64,000 nt of DNA from an uncultured Erysipelotrichaceae bacterium (GTDB lineage Bacteria; Bacillota_I; Bacilli_A; Erysipelotrichales; Erysipelotrichaceae). How positions within the stretch are numbered: position 1 is the first letter of the stretch; every line of letters starts with the position of its first letter. The notes below the pieces were generated by a model. It made no database searches and was not told the origin of the DNA. It saw only the letters and a program-made list of their open reading frames with translations. The stretch covers positions 62,001 through 126,000 of the forward strand of contig CAMCRE010000003.1 of assembly GCA_945877255.1 (NCBI GenBank). Reading direction: 5' to 3'. Shown here piece after piece: positions 36,556 to 46,401 of the stretch. Both the position numbers and the translations under genes were made by a program.

Positions 36556-38124
36556 TTATTCAATAAAGTTAAACTGTGTTATAGCTCGATTACTACTATA
36601 TGCATTGTTCGTCAATACTAGCATTGGTGGTGCTTGTAGTAATTTGAATTTATTTTTTTGCATCGTAGCAACAAGCCATTCAATGTCAGTTATAAATTGT
36701 TCTCTAACATCTAAACCGTAGTATTTTATCCATTTTTGAACATCTTTTGGTAATTTCTTTTGATCATACATGTCAATAAACTGTGGTATTGTGAATTGAA
36801 TACCTAAGTTTCCTATTATATAATCGTGATAAAACCATTTCATTGGATCAAATTGACCTTGTGCTAGTTCAGCTGATGGTTTTTGTTGCCAGAAAATTTC
36901 ATCATCACTAATAATTGGTAATAATGATTGTGGTATCACTTCTTTTTCAAATTGGTGATTAATTTGCTTACTTAAATCAAATAGCTGTACTTTTGTAATA
37001 TCCGCAATTGGTGAAAAAGCGCCAATTAAATCACCATATAACGTTGCATATCCTAATGCTGTTTCAACTTTATTTCCGTTATTAATAATGACTGCATTAT
37101 TTTCTGCCGCAAAACTAGATAATAAATGCCCTCTTACTCTTGCTTGAATATTTTGTTTCACTAAATCTTTTTCAACATTATAACCGTATTGTTGCATCGT
37201 GTATAACGTTGCATCCACAATTGGTGTAATTTCTCCTTCATGATATTCGATATTTAATGCTGTTGCAATATGTTTTGCAATATTTTTTGTTGAAGCAGTG
37301 TTGTGTTGTGTCGCCATATTATAGCCAATAATTCTTTCTTTTCCTAAAGCAAGACATGCTATTGCAGCACACACACTGCTATCTAATCCCCCTGATAAAC
37401 CAATTACCCATTTCATATTTTTATTAAACATTATTTCATCATAATTTTTAAACGCAAACACGATTTTTTCTAATAAAGTTGTATGATAGATTGGTATATT
37501 TAAATTAAACGATTGATTATGTAACTGATTATTTTTAAAACATTGCCCATTATCGAATTTTTGAATCGTGCCATCAAACACGACTAGACTTTTATTTATA
37601 CTTTCGAATCCGAAATGATTAATTATCACACCGTTTTTTAATTCAAATGTTTTATCGGTGTAATATTCATCAAAATATAACACAAAGTGATTTGATGGTT
37701 GTAATCGTCCGTATTGGATTTCTATTTTTTTATTATCAACTTCAATTATTTTAGTCGTTGGTAATACTGCTTTATAATATTTTGATTCATTAAATAACGC
37801 TTCGTTTTTTAATGGTTTATATACTACTTCAAAATAATCATCTTTGGCAATTAAAATTGCTTGAGTGTGATTGTACACATTTCCCCAAACAACCAAAATA
37901 TCTTTGGCTAGATTTTTAATTTTTTCGTTATAAGAAATAACTTTTTCATAGAAATTTGCATCTTGAATATATTCATCTAAAAATACGCCTGCAATACAAT
38001 TAGATTGAAATACTATAATTTTTACACCTTCTTGTTTTGCTTCTATAATTGCTGCTTTGATTTTTTGGTAATTTGCATGACATTGTCCTTGTAAAACTTG
38101 TTGTCGAATAAATTTAATATCCAT
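36556..38124 (-). CDS. nadE: NAD+ synthetase with degenerate glutaminase domain
   Basis: A 522-residue two-domain NadE. The synthetase half is intact, with the P-loop WVIGLSGGLDSSV near 243-255, the INNGNKVETALGYATLYGD segment and a C-terminal KPSAEL motif. The N-terminal nitrilase-like half has lost key residues: the catalytic Glu region normally reading VFPE is VFQS (S41), and no Cys lies between residues 44 and about 195 where the nucleophile should be. Only the Lys region (K103) remains. It probably uses free ammonia. Confidence 0.9.
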   Translation of the reverse strand: MDIKFIRQQVLQGQCHANYQKIKAAIIEAKQEGVKIIVFQSNCIAGVFLDEYIQDANFYEKVISYNEKIKNLAKDILVVWGNVYNHTQAILIAKDDYFEVVYKPLKNEALFNESKYYKAVLPTTKIIEVDNKKIEIQYGRLQPSNHFVLYFDEYYTDKTFELKNGVIINHFGFESINKSLVVFDGTIQKFDNGQCFKNNQLHNQSFNLNIPIYHTTLLEKIVFAFKNYDEIMFNKNMKWVIGLSGGLDSSVCAAIACLALGKERIIGYNMATQHNTASTKNIAKHIATALNIEYHEGEITPIVDATLYTMQQYGYNVEKDLVKQNIQARVRGHLLSSFAAENNAVIINNGNKVETALGYATLYGDLIGAFSPIADITKVQLFDLSKQINHQFEKEVIPQSLLPIISDDEIFWQQKPSAELAQGQFDPMKWFYHDYIIGNLGIQFTIPQFIDMYDQKKLPKDVQKWIKYYGLDVREQFITDIEWLVATMQKNKFKLLQAPPMLVLTNNAYSSNRAITQFNFIE

Positions 38125-38182
38125 AGTCCACCTCTCAATATATAATATTATACCACAAAAATAAAATTCTTGTTGTGTTAAT

Positions 38183-38207
38183 AAAAAAAACCAATCGATT
38201 GATTGGT
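38183..38207 (-). terminator. Terminator of rpsO
   Basis: ACCAATC and GATTGGT form a seven-bp stem with a four-base loop and are followed by TTTTTTT on the minus strand, five bases after the rpsO stop. Confidence 0.88.
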
Positions 38208-38211
38208 AATT

Positions 38212-38478
38212 TTAACGACGTAGTCCTAATTTAGTAATAATTGCTTTGTAACGGTTTAAGTCTTTGTCTTTAACGTAAGTTAAAAAGTTACGACGGTGTC
38301 CTACCATCTTCATTAAACCTCTTCTTGAGTGGAAATCATGTTTATGAACTTTTAAGTGTTCAGTTAAACGGTTGATTTTCTCAGTTAATACTGCAATTTG
38401 TACTTCTGGAGAACCTGTATCTCCTTCAAATAAAGCGTTAGCTTTAATGATTGCTTGTTTTTCTGCTTTTGACAACAT
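38212..38478 (-). CDS. rpsO: 30S ribosomal protein S15
   Basis: The 88 residues match S15 along the whole length ([27 protein letters not shown], then [24 protein letters not shown]). It binds the three-way junction of 16S rRNA early in 30S assembly. AGGAGGG precedes the ATG. The long leader holds a hairpin that may serve autoregulation. Confidence 0.98.
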   Translation of the reverse strand: MLSKAEKQAIIKANALFEGDTGSPEVQIAVLTEKINRLTEHLKVHKHDFHSRRGLMKMVGHRRNFLTYVKDKDLNRYKAIITKLGLRR

Positions 38479-38509
38479 TGTTTTTCCCTCCTAATTGTGT
38501 CATTTAAAT

Positions 38510-38540
38510 CCAAGTAATTGACTGGGAATCAATAACCTAG
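38510..38540 (-). promoter_or_regulatory. Candidate S15 autoregulatory hairpin in the rpsO leader
   Basis: In the minus-strand leader CTAGGT pairs with ACTTGG (with G-U pairs) and ATTGA with TCAAT, around the loop TTCCCAG, about 30 bases before the rpsO ATG. A stem with adjacent G-U and G-C pairs recalls the S15 recognition element. The assignment is inference. Confidence 0.5.
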
Positions 38541-38555
38541 AAATAAACCATTATT

Positions 38556-38584
38556 ATTGTACTTTTTTTTTCGTTTAAAATCAA
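38556..38584 (-). promoter_or_regulatory. rpsO promoter
   Basis: On the minus strand TTGATT (38584-38579), 17 bases, TACAAT (38561-38556). The transcript would have a leader of about 70 bases that contains the hairpin at 38510-38540. Confidence 0.72.
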
Positions 38585-38609
38585 GTAAAATATATCCGGA
38601 GGAGCGAAT

Positions 38610-39656
38610 ATGAAAATTGTAATTGTTGGTGGTGGGATCGTCGGAATGACACTTGCCTATTATTTATCAAAAACGAACAACGCTATTACTTTAATTGATG
38701 ACGGAAATGGTCAAGCAACTAAAAATGCTGTAGGTATTATTTGCCCGTGGTTAAGTCAACGTCGTAATAAAAAATGGTTGAACCTCGTTCATGAAGGTGC
38801 ATTATTTTATAATCAATTGAAAATTGATTTAGCATCTGATAATGTAGTACTTCCTTTATATAACAATGGAACTGTTGCATTCAAAAAAAATGATAAAATT
38901 ATTCAATCAATTATTAATAATATTAATAAAAATCAATTTAATTTAACTATTCAAAATAATTTAAGCGTACCTGAAATTGCATTAGATTTACCAAATATTT
39001 TTTGTGCTGAAGGATCCTATTTAGATGGCAAAGAATATCTTGAGCGATTAAAAACATATCTTTTACCTAAAGTAACGTTTATTAATAATAAATGTGTATT
39101 TAAAAATGATCAGTTGCTTTGTCATAATGAAATTATCGAATACGACAAAGTGATATTTTGTTGTGGTGCATGGATAAACGAAACACTACCAGATTATCAT
39201 GTTGCAGTTTACCCGCAAAAAGGTCAATTACTTGAAATTTCTACGAATCATCAACAATCAATTTCAACTTTAATGTTAGCGAATGAAATAGATATTTTAC
39301 CAAAAAATGATGGTACTTTTGTGGTTGGTGCAACACATGAAAATGATATGGCGTTTGATTTATCAATTGATATGAATAAAATAAACGACATGTATCAACT
39401 TGCAACTAGTACATTACCACTTTTAAAATCGTTTCCGATTACGAATATACGTGTTGGAACACGTGCTTACACTACTGATTTTCAGCCTTTCTTTGGTCAG
39501 TTAACGCAAAATATTTATGTTGCTAGTGGCTTAGGTTCATCCGGTCTAACGAGTGGTCCTATTATCGCTTATTTATTAAGTCGATTAATTTTAAATCAAA
39601 ATATCGATTTTCCAATTGAAGATTATTCTCCAAAACAATATATTACAAAAATATAA
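38610..39656 (+). CDS. FAD-dependent D-amino-acid-type oxidoreductase
   Basis: A 348-residue protein of the DAO family. The Rossmann start IVIVGGGIVGMTLAYYLSK binds FAD; KGQLLEIS, VVGATHE and GLGSSGLTSGPIIAYLL near the C-terminus complete the fold. It resembles glycine oxidase or D-amino acid dehydrogenase, and the substrate is not readable. GGAGGAG precedes the ATG. It is a single-gene unit that ends at a strong bidirectional terminator. Confidence 0.85.
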   Translation: MKIVIVGGGIVGMTLAYYLSKTNNAITLIDDGNGQATKNAVGIICPWLSQRRNKKWLNLVHEGALFYNQLKIDLASDNVVLPLYNNGTVAFKKNDKIIQSIINNINKNQFNLTIQNNLSVPEIALDLPNIFCAEGSYLDGKEYLERLKTYLLPKVTFINNKCVFKNDQLLCHNEIIEYDKVIFCCGAWINETLPDYHVAVYPQKGQLLEISTNHQQSISTLMLANEIDILPKNDGTFVVGATHENDMAFDLSIDMNKINDMYQLATSTLPLLKSFPITNIRVGTRAYTTDFQPFFGQLTQNIYVASGLGSSGLTSGPIIAYLLSRLILNQNIDFPIEDYSPKQYITKI

Positions 39657-39690
39657 TAAAAATGTGCTGAAATGCACATTTTTATTATAT
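39651..39690. terminator. Bidirectional terminator with a 17-bp perfect stem
   Basis: Bases 39651-39667 pair fully with 39674-39690 around the loop TGAAAT. The stem covers the ends of both convergent genes, including the stop codons. Confidence 0.92.
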
Positions 39691-42600
39691 TTGCGATAAT
39701 GCAACTAAACGTTTATACCTTCTTTGTGCATCATCACGTGATTTTTCTAATAAATGATAACTTGATTCACCATGAATTTTTGGTAATTGATTATAGCGTG
39801 TTTCACTCAACACGAAATCAATATATTTATCAAAGTCAGGTGCTTTCGAATCAATTGTTAGTCGTTTATCTTCTTTGCGTGGATCATAACGATACAACAC
39901 CCAATATCCTGCCTCCACAGCTTTTCGTTGGGTAATTTGATGATTACCTAACCCCCCTTGAACACCATGCTCAATACATGGTGAGTACGCAATAATTAAT
40001 GATGGACCATCATAACTTTCAGCTTCTTTTAATGCTTTTAATGTTTGATTTTTATTCGCTCCCATCGCAATTGATGCAACATATACATGCTCATACGTCA
40101 TCATAATTTGCCCAATGTCTTTTTTACTTGTGTTTTTACCATTAGCACTGAATTTTGCAATTGACGCAAATTGACTCGCTTTAGAAGACTGTCCACCAGT
40201 ATTAGAGTATACTTCTGTATCTAAAATCAATACATTCACATTTAGATTATTTGCGAGTACATGATCTAGCCCACCAAAACCAATGTCATACGCCCATCCA
40301 TCACCACCAATAATCCAAACAGATTTTTCAACTAAATCTTCTTGCATAGCAAGTAGTTTTTCACAATTTGGATGTTGATAATTTTGCATTGCAACGATCA
40401 AATCCTTAACAATTAATCGCTGTAAATCACGATTATTTTTAGCTTCAAAATATTTATTGATAACATCTACTAAATTTTCAGGTGCAACTTGTTTTAATTC
40501 TTCAAGTAATTGATAAATAACGATTCGTTTATTATTTTGTGCTAACGCCATCCCATAACCATATTCGGCATTGTCTTCAAATAGTGAATTTCCCCAAGCA
40601 ATACCTTGACCATTTTCATCCGTCACAAATGGTGTCGTTGGTGCCGTTCCACAATAAATTGATGAACATCCTGTCGCATTAGCAATTAACATATCTTTCC
40701 CAAATAATTGTGAAGCTAAGCGATAATATGGTGTTTCACCACATCCTGCACATGCTGAACTAACTTCAAAATACGGCATTGCAAATTGTGCACCTTTTAC
40801 AGTATCTAATGCAAAATATTCTGTTTTATAAGCCGTTTTTTTATACAAATAGTTAGCTAGTGGCGCTTCATGCATCATTTCATCTACATTTACCATTTCA
40901 AGTGCTTTTTTACCACTTTTACCCGGACATTCCGTTACACACAACGTACATCCAACACAGTTGTCTGGTGATACTTGGATTCTAAATCTTAATTCACCAA
41001 CATCTTTCCCTAACGCTTTTAACGATTCAAAATCTTGTGGCGCATTCGCAATTTCAGTTCCATCTAATAAAAACGCACGTATCGTCGCATGCGGACAAGC
41101 AAACGTACAAAATCCGCATTGAATACAATTTTCAGGTATCCATTTAGGTACTTGTGTTGCAATTTTACGATGTTCGCTGTATGCAATGTTTGGTTTGATT
41201 GTACCATCTAATTTATCCCCTATAAACATTGATACTGGTAAGTCGTTTCCTTCTAGACGATTAATTTTATCAACGTATGTTTCAAAGTAATCATTACTAT
41301 GTTTTTTATTGTTGCGATTAAATGGTAAATTTTTCCATTCCGGATTAACATTCACTTCTACCAGTCCTACTTCACCATAATCTACACCTTTTTGGTTAGC
41401 GATTACGATTGCTTCGCCATTTTTCCCATAAGTAGCCGCTATCGCTTCTTTCATTTTTTGTTTCGCAAGATCATAATCTAATAAGTGTTGATTTAAGGCG
41501 AAAAAAGCTGATTGCATGATTGTGTTAATTCTTTTTCCTAAATTGTTTTCTTGTGCGATTTTAAATGCGTCGATAATAAAGAAACGACACTGTTTTTCAG
41601 CTAACTGTACTTTTATCCGATTTGGTAAAAATGATTCAATTTTATCTTTTGGAAAACTTGTGTTTAATAAAAACGTTCCACCTTTTTTAATATATTTCAA
41701 CATATCATACTGCATTAAAAATGTATCCATACTTGCAGAAATAAAATCAGCTTCTTGAACATAATAAGTTGAGCGTATCGGTGATTGACTAATTCTTAAA
41801 TGACTTCTAGTTGATGCTCCAGCTTTTTTAGAGTCATATGCAAAATACGCTTGAACATGATTATTTGTGTTTTCACCGATTATTTTTATAGCATTTTTAT
41901 TAGCTGAAACCGTACCATCTGATCCTAATCCATAAAACAAACATGAAATACATGTTTCATTTGTGGAAAATGGTGTTTCTTGTAATGATAAAAACGTTAC
42001 ATCATCATGAATACCAATCGTAAAACTATCAATACTATTTTCTTGCTCTAAATTATCATATACCGCTTTAATTTGTGAAGGTGTTGTATCTTTACTACTT
42101 AAACCATATCTACCACCTATAATTTTTAAATTTTCGTTTTTAAACGCTTCAACAACTTCTAAATATAGTGGTTCACGTGTCCCCAATTCTTTACTTCTAT
42201 CTAAAACAGCTATTTTAGTTACTGTTGATGGTATAACAGATTTCAAGTGTTTAATTGAGAACGGTCTAAATAAATGTACTTTAACTAATCCAACTTTCTC
42301 ATTCATCGCATCAATTGTTTCTTGGATCGTTTCCGTAACAGAACCCATCGCAATTATAATTTTTTCAGCATTTGGATGACCGTAATACGTAAATGGTTTA
42401 TATTCTCGATTTGTGTGTTTAGAAATTTCATCCATATAATACGCAACAACATCAACTACATAATTATAGTGATGATTTTGTGCCTCACGGCCTTGAAAAT
42501 ATGTGTCATCATTTTCAGCTCCACCACGAACGACTGGATTAAGGTGTGGATTTAGTGCTTTTTTTCTAAAATGATGTAAAGCATCATTATCTAATAATGT

Positions 42601-43173
42601 TTTTAGAAAATCTTGCTCGATTACTGCTATTTTTTGCATTTCATGTGAAGTTCTAAAGCCATCAAAAAAATGCACAAACGGTACACTTGCTTTAATTGCA
42701 CTTAAATGTGCTACACCTGCTAAATCCATTACTTCTTGCACACTGTGAGAACATAATATCGGGATACCTGTTTGACGAATCGCATAAATATCTTGATGAT
42801 CACCAAAAATAGACAATGCGCGTGTGGCAATAGAGCGTGCAGCAACATGAATAACACCTGGTAGTAATTCTCCTACCATTTTATAAATATTTGGTATCAT
42901 TAATAATAAACCTTGCGATGCAGTGAAAGTCGTCGCTAAACTTCCAGCTTGTAACGCACCATGAACCGCTGCAATGGCACCTGCTTCAGATTGCATTTCA
43001 CTCACAATTGCTACGCTATCAAAAATATTTTTGCGTTGTTCTACTGCGTATTGATCAACAATCTCAGCCATTGTAGAGGAAGGTGTAATAGGATAAATCG
43101 CTGCTATTTCACTAAAAGCATATGCTATATATGCAGCAGCTGCATTACCATCCATTGTTGAGAATTTTTTCAT
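39685..43173 (-). CDS. nifJ: Pyruvate:ferredoxin (flavodoxin) oxidoreductase
   Basis: A 1162-residue single-chain PFOR that converts pyruvate and CoA to acetyl-CoA and CO2 with reduction of ferredoxin or flavodoxin. The N-terminal domain begins MDGNAAAAYIAYAFSEIAAIYPITPSS. Two 4Fe-4S sites lie in CIQCGFCTFACPHA and CVGCTLCVTECPG, a further cluster-binding Cys in SSACAGCGETPYYRL, and the TPP site in GGDGWAYDIGFGGLDH. It shows an anaerobic fermentative metabolism. AGGAGG precedes the ATG and a TATAAT box lies upstream. Confidence 0.97.
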   Translation of the reverse strand: MKKFSTMDGNAAAAYIAYAFSEIAAIYPITPSSTMAEIVDQYAVEQRKNIFDSVAIVSEMQSEAGAIAAVHGALQAGSLATTFTASQGLLLMIPNIYKMVGELLPGVIHVAARSIATRALSIFGDHQDIYAIRQTGIPILCSHSVQEVMDLAGVAHLSAIKASVPFVHFFDGFRTSHEMQKIAVIEQDFLKTLLDNDALHHFRKKALNPHLNPVVRGGAENDDTYFQGREAQNHHYNYVVDVVAYYMDEISKHTNREYKPFTYYGHPNAEKIIIAMGSVTETIQETIDAMNEKVGLVKVHLFRPFSIKHLKSVIPSTVTKIAVLDRSKELGTREPLYLEVVEAFKNENLKIIGGRYGLSSKDTTPSQIKAVYDNLEQENSIDSFTIGIHDDVTFLSLQETPFSTNETCISCLFYGLGSDGTVSANKNAIKIIGENTNNHVQAYFAYDSKKAGASTRSHLRISQSPIRSTYYVQEADFISASMDTFLMQYDMLKYIKKGGTFLLNTSFPKDKIESFLPNRIKVQLAEKQCRFFIIDAFKIAQENNLGKRINTIMQSAFFALNQHLLDYDLAKQKMKEAIAATYGKNGEAIVIANQKGVDYGEVGLVEVNVNPEWKNLPFNRNNKKHSNDYFETYVDKINRLEGNDLPVSMFIGDKLDGTIKPNIAYSEHRKIATQVPKWIPENCIQCGFCTFACPHATIRAFLLDGTEIANAPQDFESLKALGKDVGELRFRIQVSPDNCVGCTLCVTECPGKSGKKALEMVNVDEMMHEAPLANYLYKKTAYKTEYFALDTVKGAQFAMPYFEVSSACAGCGETPYYRLASQLFGKDMLIANATGCSSIYCGTAPTTPFVTDENGQGIAWGNSLFEDNAEYGYGMALAQNNKRIVIYQLLEELKQVAPENLVDVINKYFEAKNNRDLQRLIVKDLIVAMQNYQHPNCEKLLAMQEDLVEKSVWIIGGDGWAYDIGFGGLDHVLANNLNVNVLILDTEVYSNTGGQSSKASQFASIAKFSANGKNTSKKDIGQIMMTYEHVYVASIAMGANKNQTLKALKEAESYDGPSLIIAYSPCIEHGVQGGLGNHQITQRKAVEAGYWVLYRYDPRKEDKRLTIDSKAPDFDKYIDFVLSETRYNQLPKIHGESSYHLLEKSRDDAQRRYKRLVALSQI

Positions 43174-43288
43174 AGTGATACCTCCTTATAATATTATACT
43201 TTTTTTTTTATTATTTTAAAAGTGCAATGAAACTTACAAGAAGCGTTACTAAATACGCACGATTAGAAAATGAAAATTTTAGAATTTC

Positions 43289-43495
43289 TTACTTTTCTTC
43301 ACCTTTTTTATAAGCATCATAAATATTAAAAAATCGATTGAAATCATGTCTGTTTACTAACCCTGGTCTAATTACTACACTATGTGGGTTTAACTTTTGA
43401 ATTTTTTTAAAATATTGATACATTGTTTTTTTACTCGTTGGTACAATTTTTATTGCTTCTTTAACGTCTATATATTCTGGTATAATGTATGTCAT
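43289..43495 (-). CDS. Small helix-turn-helix (excisionase/MerR-like) protein
   Basis: A 68-residue protein that looks like one winged-helix DNA-binding domain: YIDVKEAIKIVPTSKKTMYQYFKKIQK as the helix-turn-helix and VVIRPGLVNRHDFNRFF as wing and final helix. AAAGGAAAGGG precedes the ATG. Its promoter carries an inverted repeat over the -35 box, so autoregulation is plausible. It is divergent from the ABC transporter/two-component cassette and could control it. Confidence 0.7.
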   Translation of the reverse strand: MTYIIPEYIDVKEAIKIVPTSKKTMYQYFKKIQKLNPHSVVIRPGLVNRHDFNRFFNIYDAYKKGEEK

Positions 43496-43520
43496 GATTT
43501 ATTCCCTTTCCTTTTTTTAA

Positions 43521-43549
43521 ATTATACAATAACAATGTAGTGTTTTAAA
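43521..43549 (-). promoter_or_regulatory. Promoter of the small HTH gene
   Basis: On the minus strand TTTAAA (43549-43544), 17 bases, TATAAT (43526-43521), shortly before the ribosome binding site. Confidence 0.65.
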
Positions 43550-43563
43550 GAAAAAACACTACA
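43536..43563. promoter_or_regulatory. 11-bp inverted repeat over the -35 box, possible operator
   Basis: TGTAGTGTTTT (43536-43546) and AAAACACTACA (43553-43563) are perfect inverted copies with six bases between. They cover the -35 region of the HTH gene and no T run follows, so an operator is more likely than a terminator. Confidence 0.6.
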
Positions 43564-43621
43564 CTAACACCAGATTATTTGTTTTACTCAATAATTTCAA
43601 TTACACATACATATTACATTT

Positions 43622-43639
43622 GTCACATCAAATTGTGAC
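43622..43639. promoter_or_regulatory. Palindrome GTCACA-N6-TGTGAC upstream of the ABC cassette
   Basis: A perfect 6-6-6 inverted repeat lies about ten bases before the weak -35 position (43649) of the cassette, whose -10 TAAAAT is at 43672-43677. The placement fits a binding site for the cassette's own LuxR-type regulator. This is inference from position and symmetry. Confidence 0.45.
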
Positions 43640-43695
43640 TACCGATACTGTTTTGTTATTTTTATTTTTGCTAAAATATAGATGGAGGAATTATT

Positions 43696-44574
43696 ATGAT
43701 GTTAAAAGTAAAGAAAGTAAACAAAACAATAAAAAATAAAGAAATTCTAAAAAATGTGTCATTTAACGTAAATGCTGGAGAATGCGTCGCTTTAATAGGT
43801 CCAAACGGCGCAGGAAAAACAACATTATTTAAAATTTTATTAAATAACATTAACGCAATATCAGGAAATGTTACAATAAACAACTTAGATGTTAGCAATA
43901 CTAAATTAAAACATGAAATTGCTATATTAAATCAAGAAAATTTAGTTCCACATAATTTAAAAGTAAGAGAATTAATCAATTTTTTTAAATCAATTCATAA
44001 AAATACATTAACTAATGAACAAATCGATAATCTTTTAAACTTTAATAAAAAAGAAAAAAATCAATTAATATCTAGTTTATCGGGTGGAGAAAAAAGATTT
44101 TTACTTTTTATTTTAGCATTAATAGGACAACCGAAAATATTATTTTTAGATGAACCTACTACTGCGATGGATACTTCTACAAGAAAAAGATTTTGGGAGA
44201 TTATTAATGATTTAAAAGAACAAGGCACGACAATATTTTATTCAACTCATTATATTGAAGAAGTTGAACATAGTGCAGATAGAGTATTATTTTTAAATCA
44301 CGGAGAATTAATTAGAGATACTACTCCTTTTGCTCTAAAAGCAGAAAAGTTAGAAAAATATTTTACAGTACCAGTTAAATACGCTGAACTTATTAACAAT
44401 TTAGAATTTGTATATCATATAGAATTAAAACAAGATAATGTAACATTTATTACTAAAAAAGCTACAGAAGTTTGGCAACAATTAGAAAATTGTGGTTGTA
44501 CTATTGAAGAAATAGAAATTCAAAATAGAACTTTATTAACTAGCGTTTTCGACACTACAAAGGAAGGTGAATAA
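43696..44574 (+). CDS. ABC transporter ATPase, YvfR/drug-export type
   Basis: A 292-residue ATPase. Walker A is GPNGAGKTT, the signature SSLSGGEKRFLLFILAL, Walker B ILFLDEPTT and the switch His in STHYIEEVEH. A C-terminal extension of about 80 residues is usual for ABC-2 export systems. Gene order with the next three genes equals B. subtilis yvfRSTU. AGA is the main Arg codon, unlike the neighbouring core genes. GGAGG precedes the start. Confidence 0.88.
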   Translation: MMLKVKKVNKTIKNKEILKNVSFNVNAGECVALIGPNGAGKTTLFKILLNNINAISGNVTINNLDVSNTKLKHEIAILNQENLVPHNLKVRELINFFKSIHKNTLTNEQIDNLLNFNKKEKNQLISSLSGGEKRFLLFILALIGQPKILFLDEPTTAMDTSTRKRFWEIINDLKEQGTTIFYSTHYIEEVEHSADRVLFLNHGELIRDTTPFALKAEKLEKYFTVPVKYAELINNLEFVYHIELKQDNVTFITKKATEVWQQLENCGCTIEEIEIQNRTLLTSVFDTTKEGE

Positions 44575-44576
44575 CT

Positions 44577-45314
44577 ATGAAAAATTTATTAAATCTATTA
44601 AAAATTGAATATATTTTTACAAAAAGAAATGTTGGTTCATTTGTTATAGGAATAGGATTACCCGTAGGATTATTTCTTTTAATAACGACTATGATGACTA
44701 AAGATATACCCCAAGAAGTTTTGCCTATCGTTGTTCGTGATTTTATGGTATCTATGGCTATTTATAGTAGTCTTAGCTTCGCACTTTTTACATTCCCTAT
44801 TGCACTAGTTGAAGATAGAAATAATAACTGGTTTTTATTCATTGAACAAGCACCAATAAAAATATGGCAGTATTACATAGCAAAATTTATCCGTGTATTC
44901 ATTAACTTTGTTATAGGTATTATTATCGTTTTTTCTATTGCAAAATATTTCAAATGTGTAAACTTAGAATTGAGAGAATGGATTATTTCATTATCACTAG
45001 CTCTTCTAGGGAGTATTTGCATGTTAGGATTTGGTATTTTACTAAGTCAAATAAAATCTACCGAGAAATTGTCAGTTGTTTCTAACGTTTTATATATTTT
45101 TCTAGGTATGATTGGAGGACTATGGTGGCCTATTAGCCAATTCCCTGACTCACTAAAAAATATCGCCAAAATAATGCCAACTCACCATGCAAGAGAATTA
45201 GTAGTTAATTATCTTAACAATCACGAAATTGCATATAATAGTTTATTAATTTTATTTGGATATATTATAATTTTAATAGTAATTACGATAATCGTTAGAA
45301 ATAAACAGAGGTGA
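44577..45314 (+). CDS. ABC-2 type permease, YvfS type
   Basis: A 245-residue membrane protein with about six helices (first VGSFVIGIGLPVGLFLLITT). The segment GMIGGLWWPISQFPDSLKNIAKIMPTHHARE near 178-208 is typical of ABC-2 permeases. It lies two bases after the ATPase gene. The exported compound is unknown; drugs, peptides or lipids are all possible. Confidence 0.85.
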   Translation: MKNLLNLLKIEYIFTKRNVGSFVIGIGLPVGLFLLITTMMTKDIPQEVLPIVVRDFMVSMAIYSSLSFALFTFPIALVEDRNNNWFLFIEQAPIKIWQYYIAKFIRVFINFVIGIIIVFSIAKYFKCVNLELREWIISLSLALLGSICMLGFGILLSQIKSTEKLSVVSNVLYIFLGMIGGLWWPISQFPDSLKNIAKIMPTHHARELVVNYLNNHEIAYNSLLILFGYIIILIVITIIVRNKQR

Positions 45315-45319
45315 TGTAA

Positions 45320-46399
45320 TTGAAAATTTTGAAAAATGATGTAATGTTTTTAATATCATTAGTTTGGCTCGTATTTCCACTTTATTATAGTGTTGAAAGT
45401 GGCATTAAATATTTTCCGCTTATTACGACAATATTAATGGCAATTTGCTTTTTAGCAAGTTTATACGTAAAAAACAAAATAGTAATTTCATCAATGTGGA
45501 TATATATGTGTTTATATATTATAGCAACTGTATATTTTTCAAATGTTGCTAATGTATTATGCTTTATGTATTTAAGTAGTTTAATAAATTACAAATATGA
45601 AGAAACAAATTTTAAAACTTTTAAAAATATAGTATTTATTATTACTACAATTTGTCTAATCTTCATCATCTCATTAAAAATTACGACTAACTTTGAAAAA
45701 TTAGTAGGACTTACAATGTTATCTGTTTGTGTTTTTATGCACTTTGCAACGAGATATGCTATTATTGATAGAAAAAATAAAGAACATATTTTAAAACAAA
45801 ATGAATATATTAACAACCTACTCGCAGAAAATGAACGTAATCGTATTGGGCGTGATCTTCATGACACGCTGGGACATATTTTTGCGATGTTAAGTTTAAA
45901 GTCCGAATTATCACTAAAACTTTTAGAAAAAGAAAAATATGATGAATTAAAAACTGAACTTAGTGAAATAAATACAACGACAAAAAAAGCGATGAAAGAT
46001 GTCAGAAAAATAGTTCATAACATCTCTTATATAACGATTAAAGAAGAGTTGGCTATATCAGAAAAAACACTTAACTTAGCAAATATTGATTTAAAAATTA
46101 TAGAAAAGGTAAATATTACATCATTAAGCCCGACTTTCCAATCTACACTTTCTATGGTTATAAGAGAAAGTATTAATAACATTATTAAACATAGTGAAGC
46201 CACATTAGCTAAAATAACTATTTCAGAAGAAAATGACTTTATCATTTTGCTAATAGAAGACAATGGAAAAGGCTTCGACAATTACCAAGAATTAAAAAAT
46301 ATTAATTCAAGAATAAATGCTTTTGGGGGCAGTGTAAAAATAAAAAATTTAAAAGACCCAACAATTATAAAAGTTATTTTATCTCAAGAAAGGAGTTAG
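45320..46399 (+). CDS. DesK/LiaS-type sensor histidine kinase (YvfT type)
   Basis: A 359-residue kinase with about five membrane helices in residues 1-150 and no extracellular domain. The HisKA_3 box is [20 protein letters not shown] near 172-191, and the ATPase domain has DNGKGF. The start is TTG with GAGGTG upstream, since no ATG lies in a suitable place. The membrane-embedded input suggests sensing of membrane state or of the transporter substrate. Confidence 0.88.
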   Translation: MKILKNDVMFLISLVWLVFPLYYSVESGIKYFPLITTILMAICFLASLYVKNKIVISSMWIYMCLYIIATVYFSNVANVLCFMYLSSLINYKYEETNFKTFKNIVFIITTICLIFIISLKITTNFEKLVGLTMLSVCVFMHFATRYAIIDRKNKEHILKQNEYINNLLAENERNRIGRDLHDTLGHIFAMLSLKSELSLKLLEKEKYDELKTELSEINTTTKKAMKDVRKIVHNISYITIKEELAISEKTLNLANIDLKIIEKVNITSLSPTFQSTLSMVIRESINNIIKHSEATLAKITISEENDFIILLIEDNGKGFDNYQELKNINSRINAFGGSVKIKNLKDPTIIKVILSQERS

Positions 46400-46401
46400 C
46401 T

